The notes beneath the pieces were generated by a model. That model had not been told where the DNA came from. It made no database searches and saw nothing but the letters and a program-made list of their open reading frames with translations. A stretch of 64,000 nucleotides of DNA from Mycoavidus sp. B2-EB (GTDB lineage: Bacteria > Pseudomonadota > Gammaproteobacteria > Burkholderiales > Burkholderiaceae). A program made the translations under genes and the position numbers. The first letter of the stretch is position 1; the number at the start of each line of letters is the position of its first letter. The DNA is taken from the NCBI RefSeq assembly GCF_014218255.1, contig NZ_AP021872.1:372001-436000 (forward strand). Reading direction: 5' to 3'. This document shows, one piece after another, positions 10,019 to 18,776 of this stretch.

Positions 10019-10695
10019 TGTATCAGTTTAATTGGAGTGGCATTTCATCTTCTCTGCCAACCTTAGCGCAGGGTATGCTGATCACCGTGCAAATTACGGT
10101 TGCTGCGGTCATTGTTGGCATTATTTGGGGAACCATGCTTGCGTTATTGAGGCTTTCGCCGATCAAGCCGCTGGCCTGGTTTGCGAAGTGCTATGTGACG
10201 ATTTTTCGTTCGATTCCGCTGGTCATGGTGCTTTTGTGGTTCTTCCTATTGGTGCCGCAGTTGCTCAAATCTTTGCTTGATCTGCCGCCTGATGTCGACA
10301 TCCGTTTCGTTTCAGCAATCATCGCATTTTCTTTGTTTGAAGCCGCTTACTATTCGGAAATTATTCGCGCGGGGATTCAAAGTGTGCCGCGTGGGCAGGT
10401 TTATGCCGCTAATGCACTGGGTATGACGTATATGCAATCGATGCGTTTAGTGGTTTTGCCGCAAGCTTTCCGCGCCATGGTGCCGTTACTGTTAACTCAG
10501 GGCATTGTGCTGTTTCAGGATACGGCCTTAGTCTATGTGATTGGCTTGGCGGACTTCTTTCGCACCGCGACCAATATTGGCGAACGCGACGGGCAGCTAG
10601 TTGAAATGGTGCTTTTTGCTGGGGCATGCTACTTTGTTATTTGCTTGTTTGCCTCCAATCTCGTCAGACGTTTTCAAAAAAGGTATTCAAGATGA
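10018..10695 (+). CDS. gltK: Glutamate/aspartate ABC transporter permease GltK
   Basis: A 225-residue second permease subunit, hydrophobic throughout, with the EAA-type loop [20 protein letters not shown] and the family [14 protein letters not shown] segment. It starts on the ATG overlapping the gltJ stop, and its own TGA overlaps the gltL start (ATGA). Pairs with GltJ in the membrane to import acidic amino acids. Confidence 0.92.
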   Translation: MYQFNWSGISSSLPTLAQGMLITVQITVAAVIVGIIWGTMLALLRLSPIKPLAWFAKCYVTIFRSIPLVMVLLWFFLLVPQLLKSLLDLPPDVDIRFVSAIIAFSLFEAAYYSEIIRAGIQSVPRGQVYAANALGMTYMQSMRLVVLPQAFRAMVPLLLTQGIVLFQDTALVYVIGLADFFRTATNIGERDGQLVEMVLFAGACYFVICLFASNLVRRFQKRYSR

Positions 10696-11417
10696 TTTCT
10701 CTTAAAGGCGTTTCTAAATGGTATGGTCCGTTTCAGGTCCTGGCTGATTGTAGTACTGAAGTGAACAAAGGCGAAGTCGTGGTGGTATGTGGGCCATCGG
10801 GTTCAGGTAAATCGACGTTGATTAAAACCGTCAATGGACTTGAGGCATTCCAGCAAGGCGAAATCTTACTGGATGGCCAGTCAGTCGGAGCTAAAGGCAC
10901 TGATTTGTCTAAACTGCGGGCTAAAGTCGGTATGGTGTTTCAGCATTTTGAGCTCTTTCCTCATTTGTCGATCACCGAGAACCTAACCTTGGCGCAAGTT
11001 AAAGTGCTCGGTCGTAGTGAAGCAGAGGCGAGAGCAAAAGGCATGAAGTTGCTACAACGCGTTGGCTTGCGGGCCCATGCAGATAAATATCCGGGGCAAT
11101 TATCCGGTGGTCAGCAGCAGCGCGTAGCGATTGCTCGTGCGCTGTCAATGGACCCGATCGCGATGTTATTTGATGAACCTACTTCCGCACTGGATCCAGA
11201 GATGATTAATGAGGTGCTGGATGTGATGGTCGAGCTTGCGCGTGAAGGAATGACCATGATGTGTGTGACGCACGAAATGGGGTTCGCGAAGAAGGTTGCG
11301 CATCGCGTGATCTTTATGGATAAGGGCGCAATTATTGAAGATGTGCCTAAAGATGAATTTTTTGAAAATCCGAAGTCAGAGCGCGCGAAAGAGTTTTTGG
11401 CAAAGATTTTGCATTGA
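10692..11417 (+). CDS. gltL: Glutamate/aspartate ABC transporter ATP-binding protein
   Basis: A 241-residue ATPase, the same length as E. coli GltL. Walker [13 protein letters not shown], signature [15 protein letters not shown] and Walker [13 protein letters not shown] are all intact. ATG 10692 overlaps the gltK stop and gives [14 protein letters not shown]; a longer frame opening at 10626 lies inside gltK and is rejected. Last gene of gltIJKL. Confidence 0.93.
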   Translation: MISLKGVSKWYGPFQVLADCSTEVNKGEVVVVCGPSGSGKSTLIKTVNGLEAFQQGEILLDGQSVGAKGTDLSKLRAKVGMVFQHFELFPHLSITENLTLAQVKVLGRSEAEARAKGMKLLQRVGLRAHADKYPGQLSGGQQQRVAIARALSMDPIAMLFDEPTSALDPEMINEVLDVMVELAREGMTMMCVTHEMGFAKKVAHRVIFMDKGAIIEDVPKDEFFENPKSERAKEFLAKILH

Positions 11418-11549
11418 GCTGGGGTCTGTGGGTGGTATAAATGCGGGCTTAATTCGCTAAGGCGTAAAAAGACCGCATCTATCATCGTTGCATTGGCCTT
11501 CTATGTTTAAAGCTGAATAGATCGGGAAATGACACTCAATCGTCAGGTC

Positions 11550-12737
11550 TCAAACAAGCTTATCCAGTACCTTACGTAGCATCGCCAACATCAAGTCAAT
11601 TTCGTCTTCGCTGACATTGAGCGCTGGCATAAAGCGTATCAGGTTAGGCCGCGCTGCATTGAGCAACAAACCTTCTGGACTCAATTCACGTGCTTTTTCA
11701 ACGATTTCATGGCCGATCTCTTTATTTAACAACAAAGCGCGTAATAGACCTGAGCCACGTTCGCCGGCTAGGCCATAGTGATTAGAAACTTTGAGTAAAG
11801 CCTCACTGAAATAAGTGGCGCGTTCACGCACGCTAGCCAGAAACTCCGCTTTAGAGATATGTTCCAAAACCGCGATGCCTACGGCACACATCAGCGGGTT
11901 ACCATTATACGTGCCGCCTTGTTCGCCAGGTTCAAAGCAGGCGACTTCATCACGTGCGAGCAACGCGGCAAGCGGCACGCCACCGCCAATGCCTTTGCCT
12001 AATGTCATAATATCGGGCTCAATCTCGGACCCTTGATAGGCAAACAATTGGCCGGTGCGGGCACAGCCAGTCTGTACCTCATCCACGATCAAAAGCAGAT
12101 TGTGTTTGTGTGTGAGCGCACGCAATTGCTGCATAAATTCTCGCGTGGCGCAGAGTACGCCCGCTTCGCCTTGTACGGGCTCTAGCATCACCGCGACAGT
12201 TTTGCTATGAATACAACGTTCAACCGATGCAATATCATTGAGCTCCGCCTTGGGAAAGCCCGGTACTTGAGGCGCGTACATCGTATCCCAGCCCGCTTTG
12301 CCACTGGCGGACATGGTAGCGAGCGTGCGCCCATGAAAGCTATGATTCAGGGTAATAATTTCATGCGCGCCATTTTTGAATTGACGGCCCCATTTGCGAG
12401 CGAGTTTGATAGCGCCTTCATTCGCCTCTGCGCCACTATTTGCAAAAAATACTTTCTGGAAGCAACTAAAGCGTGTCAGTAGGCTGGCAAGCTCAGCCAT
12501 GGGGGCGTTATAAAATGCGGGGCCTGGGTTGATTAAGCGCTGGGCTTGCGTCGTCAGCGCGTTAATCATGGTTGCATGGCAATGGCCTAAGCAGTTAACC
12601 GCCCAACCCTGGATAAAATCAAGATAACGCTTATTTTCGCTATCATATAACCAAGCGCCTTGGCCGCGCGTAAAGACAAGTTCAGGCCGCTTAGCGATGG
12701 TCATCAGCGCTGAGATTGGGTAGTCATTAAAATGCAT
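11550..12737 (-). CDS. argD: Acetylornithine/succinyl-diaminopimelate-type aminotransferase (ArgD-like)
   Basis: A 395-residue class III PLP aminotransferase, probably making N-acetylornithine for arginine synthesis. Seen: FFANSGAEANEGAIKLARKW, LLIVDEVQTGCARTG (the Asp that contacts PLP) and the Schiff-base lysine in TLGKGIGGGVPLAALLA. ATG 12737 (MHFNDYPIS) is chosen over a TTG at 12743 because GGAA lies nine bases upstream. It precedes nothing on its own strand for over 100 bases and is convergent with gltL. An ornithine or GABA aminotransferase role cannot be excluded from sequence alone. Confidence 0.85.
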   Translation of the reverse strand: MHFNDYPISALMTIAKRPELVFTRGQGAWLYDSENKRYLDFIQGWAVNCLGHCHATMINALTTQAQRLINPGPAFYNAPMAELASLLTRFSCFQKVFFANSGAEANEGAIKLARKWGRQFKNGAHEIITLNHSFHGRTLATMSASGKAGWDTMYAPQVPGFPKAELNDIASVERCIHSKTVAVMLEPVQGEAGVLCATREFMQQLRALTHKHNLLLIVDEVQTGCARTGQLFAYQGSEIEPDIMTLGKGIGGGVPLAALLARDEVACFEPGEQGGTYNGNPLMCAVGIAVLEHISKAEFLASVRERATYFSEALLKVSNHYGLAGERGSGLLRALLLNKEIGHEIVEKARELSPEGLLLNAARPNLIRFMPALNVSEDEIDLMLAMLRKVLDKLV

Positions 12738-12761
12738 TTTCAAATTCCGTCGAAGACTGAG

Positions 12762-13796
12762 TTACGTGAGCGAATTGGCTAAATCTACTTCACTGGTAAA
12801 CGCATCGGCATAAAAATTCTCGCGCGGTAAATTATGGTGCGCGGTGAAGTCACGCAAAGCGGCCTCGACCATGACGGGCGCGCCGCACGCATAGACTTCG
12901 TGGGCAGATAAATCAGGCAGATCTGCCACTACGACTTGATGTACAAAGCCAGTGCGCCCTTGCCAATTATCTTCCGGCGCGGGTTCGGACAGCACGGGCA
13001 CAAAAGAAAAATTCGGTAACGCATGAGCCCACTGCTGCGCCAGTTCCGCCATATAGAGATCTTTGCTGCGGCGCGCCCCCCAATACAGTGAAATAGGGCG
13101 CTCAATCTGCTTAAATATCATATGCTCGACGATGGCTTTGAGCGGCGCAAAGCCCGTACCTGAGGCCAACAATACGATGGGACGTGTGCTCTCTTCACGC
13201 AAAAAGAAAGTCCCTAGCGGTCCTTCAAAGCGTAGCATATCGCGCTCTTTCATGGCGCTAAAAACATGATCGGTAAATACACCACCTGGCATATGGCGAA
13301 TATGCAATTCAAGCGGTCCATCATGATGCGGGGGGGTCGCGATTGAGTAGCTGCGGCGCTTACCATCTTTTAAAATAAACTCAATATACTGGCCAGCAAA
13401 ATACTGTAGTTTCTGCTGCGCCGGTAATTGCAAGTGCATGACCATTACATCCTCTGCTACGCGCTCAAGCGCATGGATGCGGCAGGGGAGTTTTCTAGCC
13501 GGCATATCGGTGGCGCCCGCCACCTCGCGTACTTTAAGCTCAAGGTCGGACTTGGGCGTAGCACCGCAAAAAAGCGCCATTCCCTGTAATTTCTCATCAT
13601 TAGACAACGCCGAAGCTGAATGTGCTGCTTGTTCGATTGCACCAGACAGCACGGCGCCTTTACACGAACCACAAGCGCCATTTTTACAGCCATACGGCAA
13701 GCCAATGCCTTGCCGTAGAGCTGCGGCGAGCACAGATTCATTGGGCTCTACCTGAAATTGCCGGCCGCTGGGCCGAAGAGTAATATTGAATGTCAT
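12762..13796 (-). CDS. 2Fe-2S ferredoxin / FAD-NAD reductase (CDP-6-deoxy-delta-3,4-glucoseen reductase family)
   Basis: A 344-residue electron-transfer flavoprotein. Residues ~1-95 are a plant-type ferredoxin domain with the cysteine cluster GCKNGACGSCKG and a distal Cys in ALFCGAT. Then comes a ferredoxin-NADP reductase module with RRSYSIAT (FAD), LLASGTGFAPLKAIVEH (NAD ribose) and a C-terminal VYACGAPVMVEAA. The automatic family name comes from dideoxysugar enzymes, but in Burkholderiaceae this is a stand-alone gene whose partner oxygenase or dehydratase is unknown. No sugar partner lies nearby, so the substrate is open. It lies 24 bases before argD on the same strand. Confidence 0.8.
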   Translation of the reverse strand: MTFNITLRPSGRQFQVEPNESVLAAALRQGIGLPYGCKNGACGSCKGAVLSGAIEQAAHSASALSNDEKLQGMALFCGATPKSDLELKVREVAGATDMPARKLPCRIHALERVAEDVMVMHLQLPAQQKLQYFAGQYIEFILKDGKRRSYSIATPPHHDGPLELHIRHMPGGVFTDHVFSAMKERDMLRFEGPLGTFFLREESTRPIVLLASGTGFAPLKAIVEHMIFKQIERPISLYWGARRSKDLYMAELAQQWAHALPNFSFVPVLSEPAPEDNWQGRTGFVHQVVVADLPDLSAHEVYACGAPVMVEAALRDFTAHHNLPRENFYADAFTSEVDLANSLT

Positions 13797-13852
13797 AAAA
13801 AAAACCGAATACGGCCAAGGCCACTAAAACCCGAAGATATAATGATGCCACA

Positions 13853-14776
13853 ATGATTCCAACCCGCAAACTCAGGCGTAAGCGAATTCTCATTGTCGGC
13901 TGTGGCGACATTGGTTTGCGTTGCGCTCAATTACTTCTGCCACGCTATCGTGTATTGGCACTTACCCGTCAAGCTGAGCGTTGCGCGAGCCTGCGCTCGC
14001 TCGGTGTTGTGCCTTTAGTGGGCGACCTAGATCGACGTTCAAGTCTAAAGCGCCTGGTTGGCTTGGCGGATACCGTGTTGCATTTGGCGCCGCCGGCAGC
14101 GCACGGCAGTGATGATCAGCGTACGCGCTTTTTGCTTGCGGCGTTGAGCCGTTCCTGGGCATCACCGACTTGGATTTATGCCAGTACGACCGGTGTTTAT
14201 GGCGATTGCGCGGGGGCGTTGGTGGACGAGACCCGCCCGGTGCGGCCGGCGCACGAGCGCTCGCTCAGGCGTCTTGCGGCCGAGCGTCAATTGCGTGCTG
14301 CTGGCGCGCGAGCTGTATTATCACTGCGAATTGTCCGCATCCCGGGTATCTATGCCTCTAACCGGCTACCGCTGGCACGCTTACAAGCAGGCATGTTTAC
14401 CTTGAAAGCCGAAGAGGACATCTATACAAATCATATTCAGGCAGATGATCTTGCGCTGATTTTGCTGCGCATAAAGCGACTGGGGCGCCCCCAGCGCATC
14501 GTGCATGCAGTGGATGATACGCAAATGAAATTGGCGGATTACTTTGACCTAATGGCAGACGCACACGGATTGCCAAGGCCTAAGCGCATAGCGCGTACCC
14601 AAGCGCAGGATTTACTAAAACCGTCACTGCTATCCTTTATGCGCGAGTCACGCCGGTTAATCAATACTAGGCTAAAAATAGAGTTGGCTTATCAACTGCG
14701 TTACCCGACGGTGCAAGATTTTCTGCTAGAGCAGAGCCCCCTTTCTTTGGCGGGTGGCCAACCCGATTCACGCTGA
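13853..14776 (+). CDS. NAD(P)-dependent epimerase/dehydratase-like SDR (YeeZ-like)
   Basis: A 307-residue extended/atypical SDR. The N-terminal nucleotide-binding motif is ILIVGCGDIGLRCAQLL, preceded by a basic stretch MIPTRKLRRKR. A YASTTGVYGDC segment follows at the usual active-site position, but the classic YxxxK is not obvious, as in YeeZ-type proteins. Divergent from the Fe-S reductase gene and followed by grxD. The substrate is unknown. Confidence 0.75.
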   Translation: MIPTRKLRRKRILIVGCGDIGLRCAQLLLPRYRVLALTRQAERCASLRSLGVVPLVGDLDRRSSLKRLVGLADTVLHLAPPAAHGSDDQRTRFLLAALSRSWASPTWIYASTTGVYGDCAGALVDETRPVRPAHERSLRRLAAERQLRAAGARAVLSLRIVRIPGIYASNRLPLARLQAGMFTLKAEEDIYTNHIQADDLALILLRIKRLGRPQRIVHAVDDTQMKLADYFDLMADAHGLPRPKRIARTQAQDLLKPSLLSFMRESRRLINTRLKIELAYQLRYPTVQDFLLEQSPLSLAGGQPDSR

Positions 14777-14835
14777 GCTTTGCAGAATCGGCTATCATAC
14801 GGGTTTACTAGACTTATCTATCAGTACCCCTAGTT

Positions 14836-15147
14836 ATGGACACTCAGCAACACATCAAACAACTGGTCACCGAACACCCGGTCGTTCTTTTTATGAAGGG
14901 CAACGCACAATTTCCAATGTGTGGTTTCTCTGGCCGTGCCGTGCAGATACTTAAAGCCTGTGGCGTCAATGGTTTACATACGGTCGATGTTTTGCGCGAT
15001 GAAGCGATTCGGCAAGGCATTAAAGTGTATTCTGATTGGCCAACCATTCCGCAGCTCTATATCAAGGGTGAATTTATTGGCGGTTCGGATATTTTGGTGG
15101 CGATGTATCAATCGGGCGAATTGCAGCAATTATTAGCCGCTGCATAA
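14836..15147 (+). CDS. grxD: Monothiol glutaredoxin Grx4/GrxD family
   Basis: A 103-residue monothiol glutaredoxin involved in Fe-S cluster trafficking. The active-site CGFS motif is seen in QFPMCGFSGRAV, along with the glutathione-contacting segments YSDWPTIPQLY and GGSDI. The length is normal for the single-domain class. An overlapping longer frame begins inside the upstream SDR and is out of phase. Confidence 0.95.
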   Translation: MDTQQHIKQLVTEHPVVLFMKGNAQFPMCGFSGRAVQILKACGVNGLHTVDVLRDEAIRQGIKVYSDWPTIPQLYIKGEFIGGSDILVAMYQSGELQQLLAAA

Positions 15148-15193
15148 AGCTAGAGGGTTGCATGGCAGCGCGCAAAACGGACTGGCAGGGGTA

Positions 15194-15805
15194 ATGAACA
15201 CGATCTCGACAAATACAGTCTCTAGCGCTACACCACGCCGCCTAGTCGTCGCTATTACAGGGGCTACCGGCGCGCTCTATGGCGTGCGTATTTTGCAAAC
15301 ATTGCGTCGTATCGGCGGCATTCAAACGCATTTGATTGTTTCAAGCGCAGGTTGGCTGAGTCTTCAGCACGAATTGGAACTGACTAAATCTGAAGTAAAC
15401 GCGCTAGCCGATGTCGTCCATAATATACGTGATGTAGGGGCCAGTATCGCCAGCGGTTCATTTGCGGCAGAGGGAATGCTCATCGCGCCATGCTCAATGA
15501 AAACCTTAGCCAGCATTGCTCATGGCTTTTCTGATAATTTAATTACTCGCGCGGCGGATGTTACGCTCAAGGAGCGCCGTCGTCTCTTATTGCTGGTGCG
15601 TGAAGCACCGTTCAATTTAGCACACCTACGCAATATGACGGCAGTTACTGAGATGGGCGGGGTGATTTTTCCGCCGCTGCCAGCGTTTTACAATAAACCC
15701 ACCACGCTCGATGAAATGGTGGATCATACGATTGGGCGGGTATTAAATTTGTTGGGCATTGAGCTAACACTAGCCCCCAGCTGGCCTGGCCTACGTAACG
15801 TATAA
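15194..15805 (+). CDS. ubiX: Flavin prenyltransferase UbiX
   Basis: A 203-residue flavoprotein that prenylates FMN to make the cofactor for UbiD-type decarboxylases in ubiquinone synthesis. It has the Rossmann-like start VVAITGATGALYGVRIL, the serine-rich segment IVSSAGW, and APCSMKTLASIAHGFSDNLI and ERRRLLLLVREAPF, all UbiX signatures. ATG 15194 follows CAGGGGTA; an earlier TTG at 15158 lacks support. Confidence 0.93.
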   Translation: MNTISTNTVSSATPRRLVVAITGATGALYGVRILQTLRRIGGIQTHLIVSSAGWLSLQHELELTKSEVNALADVVHNIRDVGASIASGSFAAEGMLIAPCSMKTLASIAHGFSDNLITRAADVTLKERRRLLLLVREAPFNLAHLRNMTAVTEMGGVIFPPLPAFYNKPTTLDEMVDHTIGRVLNLLGIELTLAPSWPGLRNV

Positions 15806-15913
15806 GAGCCTAAAACGATTCAAAAATCAGCTCTTAGCGTTTGTATAAAAGAGCTTAAGACTGCATTTCACGGCAGCTTTAGAAAAGCCGCCGCGCGTTA
15901 TATCGCTTTAATT

Positions 15914-17425
15914 TTAATCCACTGCGTTAGGTTCGCTTTCCAGACGACGGCGCAGCACGCTGTGGCGGATACCATAACCAAAATAAATAACGAGCCCTAA
16001 CGCCATCCAAATAAATAGCCGCATCCAAGTATCGCCTGGCAAACCGGACATTAAAAATAGAGCTGATAACGCTCCGCCTGGCGCTACTAGATAAACGGCT
16101 GGCGTTTTGAATACACGTTTAAGCTGCGGTTGGGTAATGCGCAATACGAGCACACCGACGCAAACGATCAGAAACGCAAATAGCGTGCCAATGCTGACTA
16201 ATTCGCTGACCAAATTAATCGGCATCACACCCGCTAATGTCATGACTACTGCGCCTGTAATCAGTGTCGTGATATAAGGCGTATGAAAGCGCGGATGAAT
16301 TTTCTTAGCAAAGCCTGGCAATAAGCCATCGTTCGCTATCGTCTGAAAAATGCGCGGTTGGCTCATGAGTAGGACCAAGAGCACGGAAGTTAAGCCAAAA
16401 ATCGCTCCGAGTTTGACCAGTGGCGACAACCATGGCATCCCCAATGCATCAATGCCTACGGCGATTGGATCAGGTACACTTAATTGGTCATAGTGGACCA
16501 CCCCAGTCAAGACGTACGCGACGAGTACATAAAGCGTCGTGCAGATGACGAGCGAGGTCAACAATCCAAGTGGCAGATTACGGCGTGGATTTTTGGTTTC
16601 CTGCGCCACGCAGGATACTGAATCAAAACCAATGTAAGCAAAAAACACAACGGCCGCGCCGCGTATCATGCCACTCCAACCGAACTCTCCGGCCTGGCCA
16701 CTATTCGGGGGTATGAAATCGCCATTAGGGTTCGCGGACGTTATCCAGTTGGTGGTATCGACCAGAGAAAAACCTGCCACGATAAAAGCCAGAATAATGG
16801 CGACCTTCACCACCACCATTAAACTATTGAGGCGGGCCGACTCTCGAATGCCAAAAATAAGCAGTAACGTGATCAGGGCAACAATGAGAACCGCAGGTAA
16901 ATTGATCAGTGCGCCCGTGCGCGCCCAGCCGGTCGCAGCATCGAAGGCGAGCGGAGCTCTTGCTAACAGATCAGGAATATGTATCCCTAATGAATGCAAA
17001 AAGCCCACAACATATCCCGACCAGCCAATGGCTACAGTCGTTGCGCCTAAGCAATATTCAAGAATGAGATCCCAACCGATCAGCCAGGCAATAAATTCGC
17101 CCATGGTTGCATAGGCATAGGTATAAGCACTACCTGCCACGGGTACAGTTGAGGCCATTTCTGCGTAGCATAAACCAGAAAAAGCGCAAACGACTGCACC
17201 TAAAATAAAAGACAGCATCACCGCCGGCCCAGCGTGCACGGCCGCGGCATGACCCGTCAGGACAAAAATGCCAGCGCCAATAATGCAGCCAATCCCAAGC
17301 ATGGTTAAATCGAATCCAGACAAAGCTCGCTTGGGGGAATGCACACCGCCCTTTTTACCATCGTCGCTTAGAGCCGCTTCAGCCTCTAACATGGCGATCG
17401 ATTTTTTATTCCATAATGTTGTCAT
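15914..17425 (-). CDS. APC-superfamily amino acid permease
   Basis: A 503-residue inner-membrane permease of the cationic-amino-acid-transporter/YfnA group. About twelve hydrophobic segments, starting with the APC signature [20 protein letters not shown] (TM1) and continuing with [20 protein letters not shown]. The C-terminus [13 protein letters not shown] is cytoplasmic-like. Substrate not predictable from sequence beyond an amino acid. It stands alone, convergent with ubiX. Confidence 0.88.
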   Translation of the reverse strand: MTTLWNKKSIAMLEAEAALSDDGKKGGVHSPKRALSGFDLTMLGIGCIIGAGIFVLTGHAAAVHAGPAVMLSFILGAVVCAFSGLCYAEMASTVPVAGSAYTYAYATMGEFIAWLIGWDLILEYCLGATTVAIGWSGYVVGFLHSLGIHIPDLLARAPLAFDAATGWARTGALINLPAVLIVALITLLLIFGIRESARLNSLMVVVKVAIILAFIVAGFSLVDTTNWITSANPNGDFIPPNSGQAGEFGWSGMIRGAAVVFFAYIGFDSVSCVAQETKNPRRNLPLGLLTSLVICTTLYVLVAYVLTGVVHYDQLSVPDPIAVGIDALGMPWLSPLVKLGAIFGLTSVLLVLLMSQPRIFQTIANDGLLPGFAKKIHPRFHTPYITTLITGAVVMTLAGVMPINLVSELVSIGTLFAFLIVCVGVLVLRITQPQLKRVFKTPAVYLVAPGGALSALFLMSGLPGDTWMRLFIWMALGLVIYFGYGIRHSVLRRRLESEPNAVD

Positions 17426-17618
17426 TAAATTAGGCTAGCTAAAAAGCGTTCCTTGGCGAGAAAAAAGTTCTGACTAGAAAGCCCTATATTGTATCTTATT
17501 TGTTTTTTGATAATCGAGCCGAGGTTACCTCTCGCACAGTTTTTGCGCGCGTTAAGAGATTGATATGGACCAACTTATAATGCTGGATATTGAGCATCTC
17601 ATTTTTGTGTCAGCACAA

Positions 17619-17855
17619 TCACACTTGACTGTACGACGGGGTAGGCTTGAGCTTGTCCCCGTTTAGCGTATCTCTTGCTTGGCACTGGGCAGCTTGCTGC
17701 TTGCACCAACTAAGCCTCTTCTCCCATGGGCTCTAAGCCAGTTGTGTCGCGTCTAGTATCCTGGTGGCTGCCGCAATACTCTGACCATTACCTACAAGCT
17801 TGATCGCTTTAGCCTTGTATTTCAGCGCGCACTGTACTCGATTGATTTTTGACAG
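17619..17855 (-). pseudogene. Decayed IS3-family transposase orfA fragment
   Basis: On the minus strand a CTG at the expected start, preceded by AGGGAG, opens LSKINRVQCALKYKAKAIKL then VGNGQSIAAATRIL. This is the helix-turn-helix start of IS3-type OrfA proteins (KxKAxAIKLV..GQSIAAAxRxL). A TAG interrupts the frame after about 40 codons, the start codon has decayed from ATG, and the remaining codons are only loosely similar. No orfB or terminal repeats were found beside it. Confidence 0.6.
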
Positions 17856-18046
17856 CTTTTCTCCCTTTTAGTGCATTTTAAACCTTCAGTAAGATACCGT
17901 TTCTTGGAAGGGACGAGGTTATTTCCTCTTTTATCTGAAAAAGACTGAAGATTATTGCCCATTCAAATTTCTATAAAGAGACATTTATAAATAAGACTAG
18001 GGGTGTGGAATATAATGTAATCAATTATATAACTACCATCAATTAA

Positions 18047-18344
18047 ATGAAAAAAATGAATATCCTAATTTTAGTGAGTCCCGTGATAATGCCAATTTTG
18101 ATTTTAGGCTGCGGTGTGGGAGATAATTGAGATAGTAAAGATGAAAATCTTGAGTTATCAGAAAAATCCCCCTGAGGAGAAAAATAGTCAACGAAAGCAA
18201 GATTTGAAAAATATAATGGAAGAAGGAGGGCAAATATATAAGGATGAGCTTTGTTTGTCGGAGCAGGGGCTATGTGGCGGAGGGGATAGTATTGAAGATA
18301 TTGTTTCTAGTTTAGACGTGGTTAATTATAATTGTGAAAATTAA
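18047..18344 (+). pseudogene. Frameshifted small lipoprotein
   Basis: ATG 18047 opens a lipoprotein signal peptide: MKKMN, a hydrophobic core, and the lipobox LILGC followed by GVGDN and a TGA at 18128. In the next frame an open stretch continues from 18114 to 18344 with lysine/glutamate-rich sequence (NPPEEKNSQRKQDLKNIMEE) and DELCLSEQGLCGGGD. One frameshift at about 18115-18130 would join the two into a ~98-residue lipoprotein. Whether it is related to the two lipoproteins at 56-58 kb cannot be told. A sequencing indel is the alternative explanation. Confidence 0.45.
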
Positions 18345-18536
18345 AATCGTAAATCGTTGGACGAGCACTCGGATCGAGGAAAATTGAGTCAATTCTACAA
18401 TGAGCTCAATTAAATCTACCCAGTCTTTAAGACTTTAATGGGCCTGGGTTATATTATTTTTTACGGAATATAGGAACAAAAAATAGGCGGCATATTATTT
18501 GCCAATTATGAGGTTGCTTAAACTTTCAATCAATAT

Positions 18537-18578
18537 GTAACCAATGGGACTCGAACCTACGACAACTGGAATCACAAA
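18537..18578 (-). pseudogene. tRNA-His 3' fragment
   Basis: The reverse strand reads TTTGTGATTCCAGTTGTCG followed by TAGGTTCGAGTCCCATTGG. This is the anticodon (GTG), variable and T-arm part of a bacterial tRNA-His, with a few substitutions. The 5' half (D-arm, acceptor strand) is absent: the flank is AT-rich and does not pair. It fits the remnant left when an element integrates at, or is excised from, a tRNA gene. Confidence 0.6.
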
Positions 18579-18776
18579 TAAAAAATTTTCTTGTTTTACG
18601 GCAGAATTACCACTAATCTGTAATGTGCATTAAGTTTGTTTACGTCTCCTGTCTAATGTGTTAGGGCGGAATCTGTTTTTATCGTTGTCTAGCCTTCATC
18701 TGGCGATAGCTTGCAGAAAAGCGCGGTGCTGGTTGTGCTTATGCAGCTTCGAGCAGTCTATACATGGGGGAAAATC

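Larger units (their letters stand above)
17426..18776. other. Gene-poor relic region upstream of the first NACHT gene
   Basis: 1.35 kb without an intact gene. It holds an IS3-type orfA relic (17619-17855), a broken small lipoprotein (18047-18344) and a tRNA-His 3' fragment (18537-18578), listed separately. The rest is AT-rich and must include the promoters of the permease (minus) and of the NACHT gene (plus); I see no convincing -35/-10 pair. Confidence 0.6.

Noticed and set aside
18039-18233. A 64-codon minus-strand frame rich in hydrophobic residues
   Set aside because: It is antisense to the lipoprotein relic in AT-rich DNA, where such frames arise easily; no start signal or family match.
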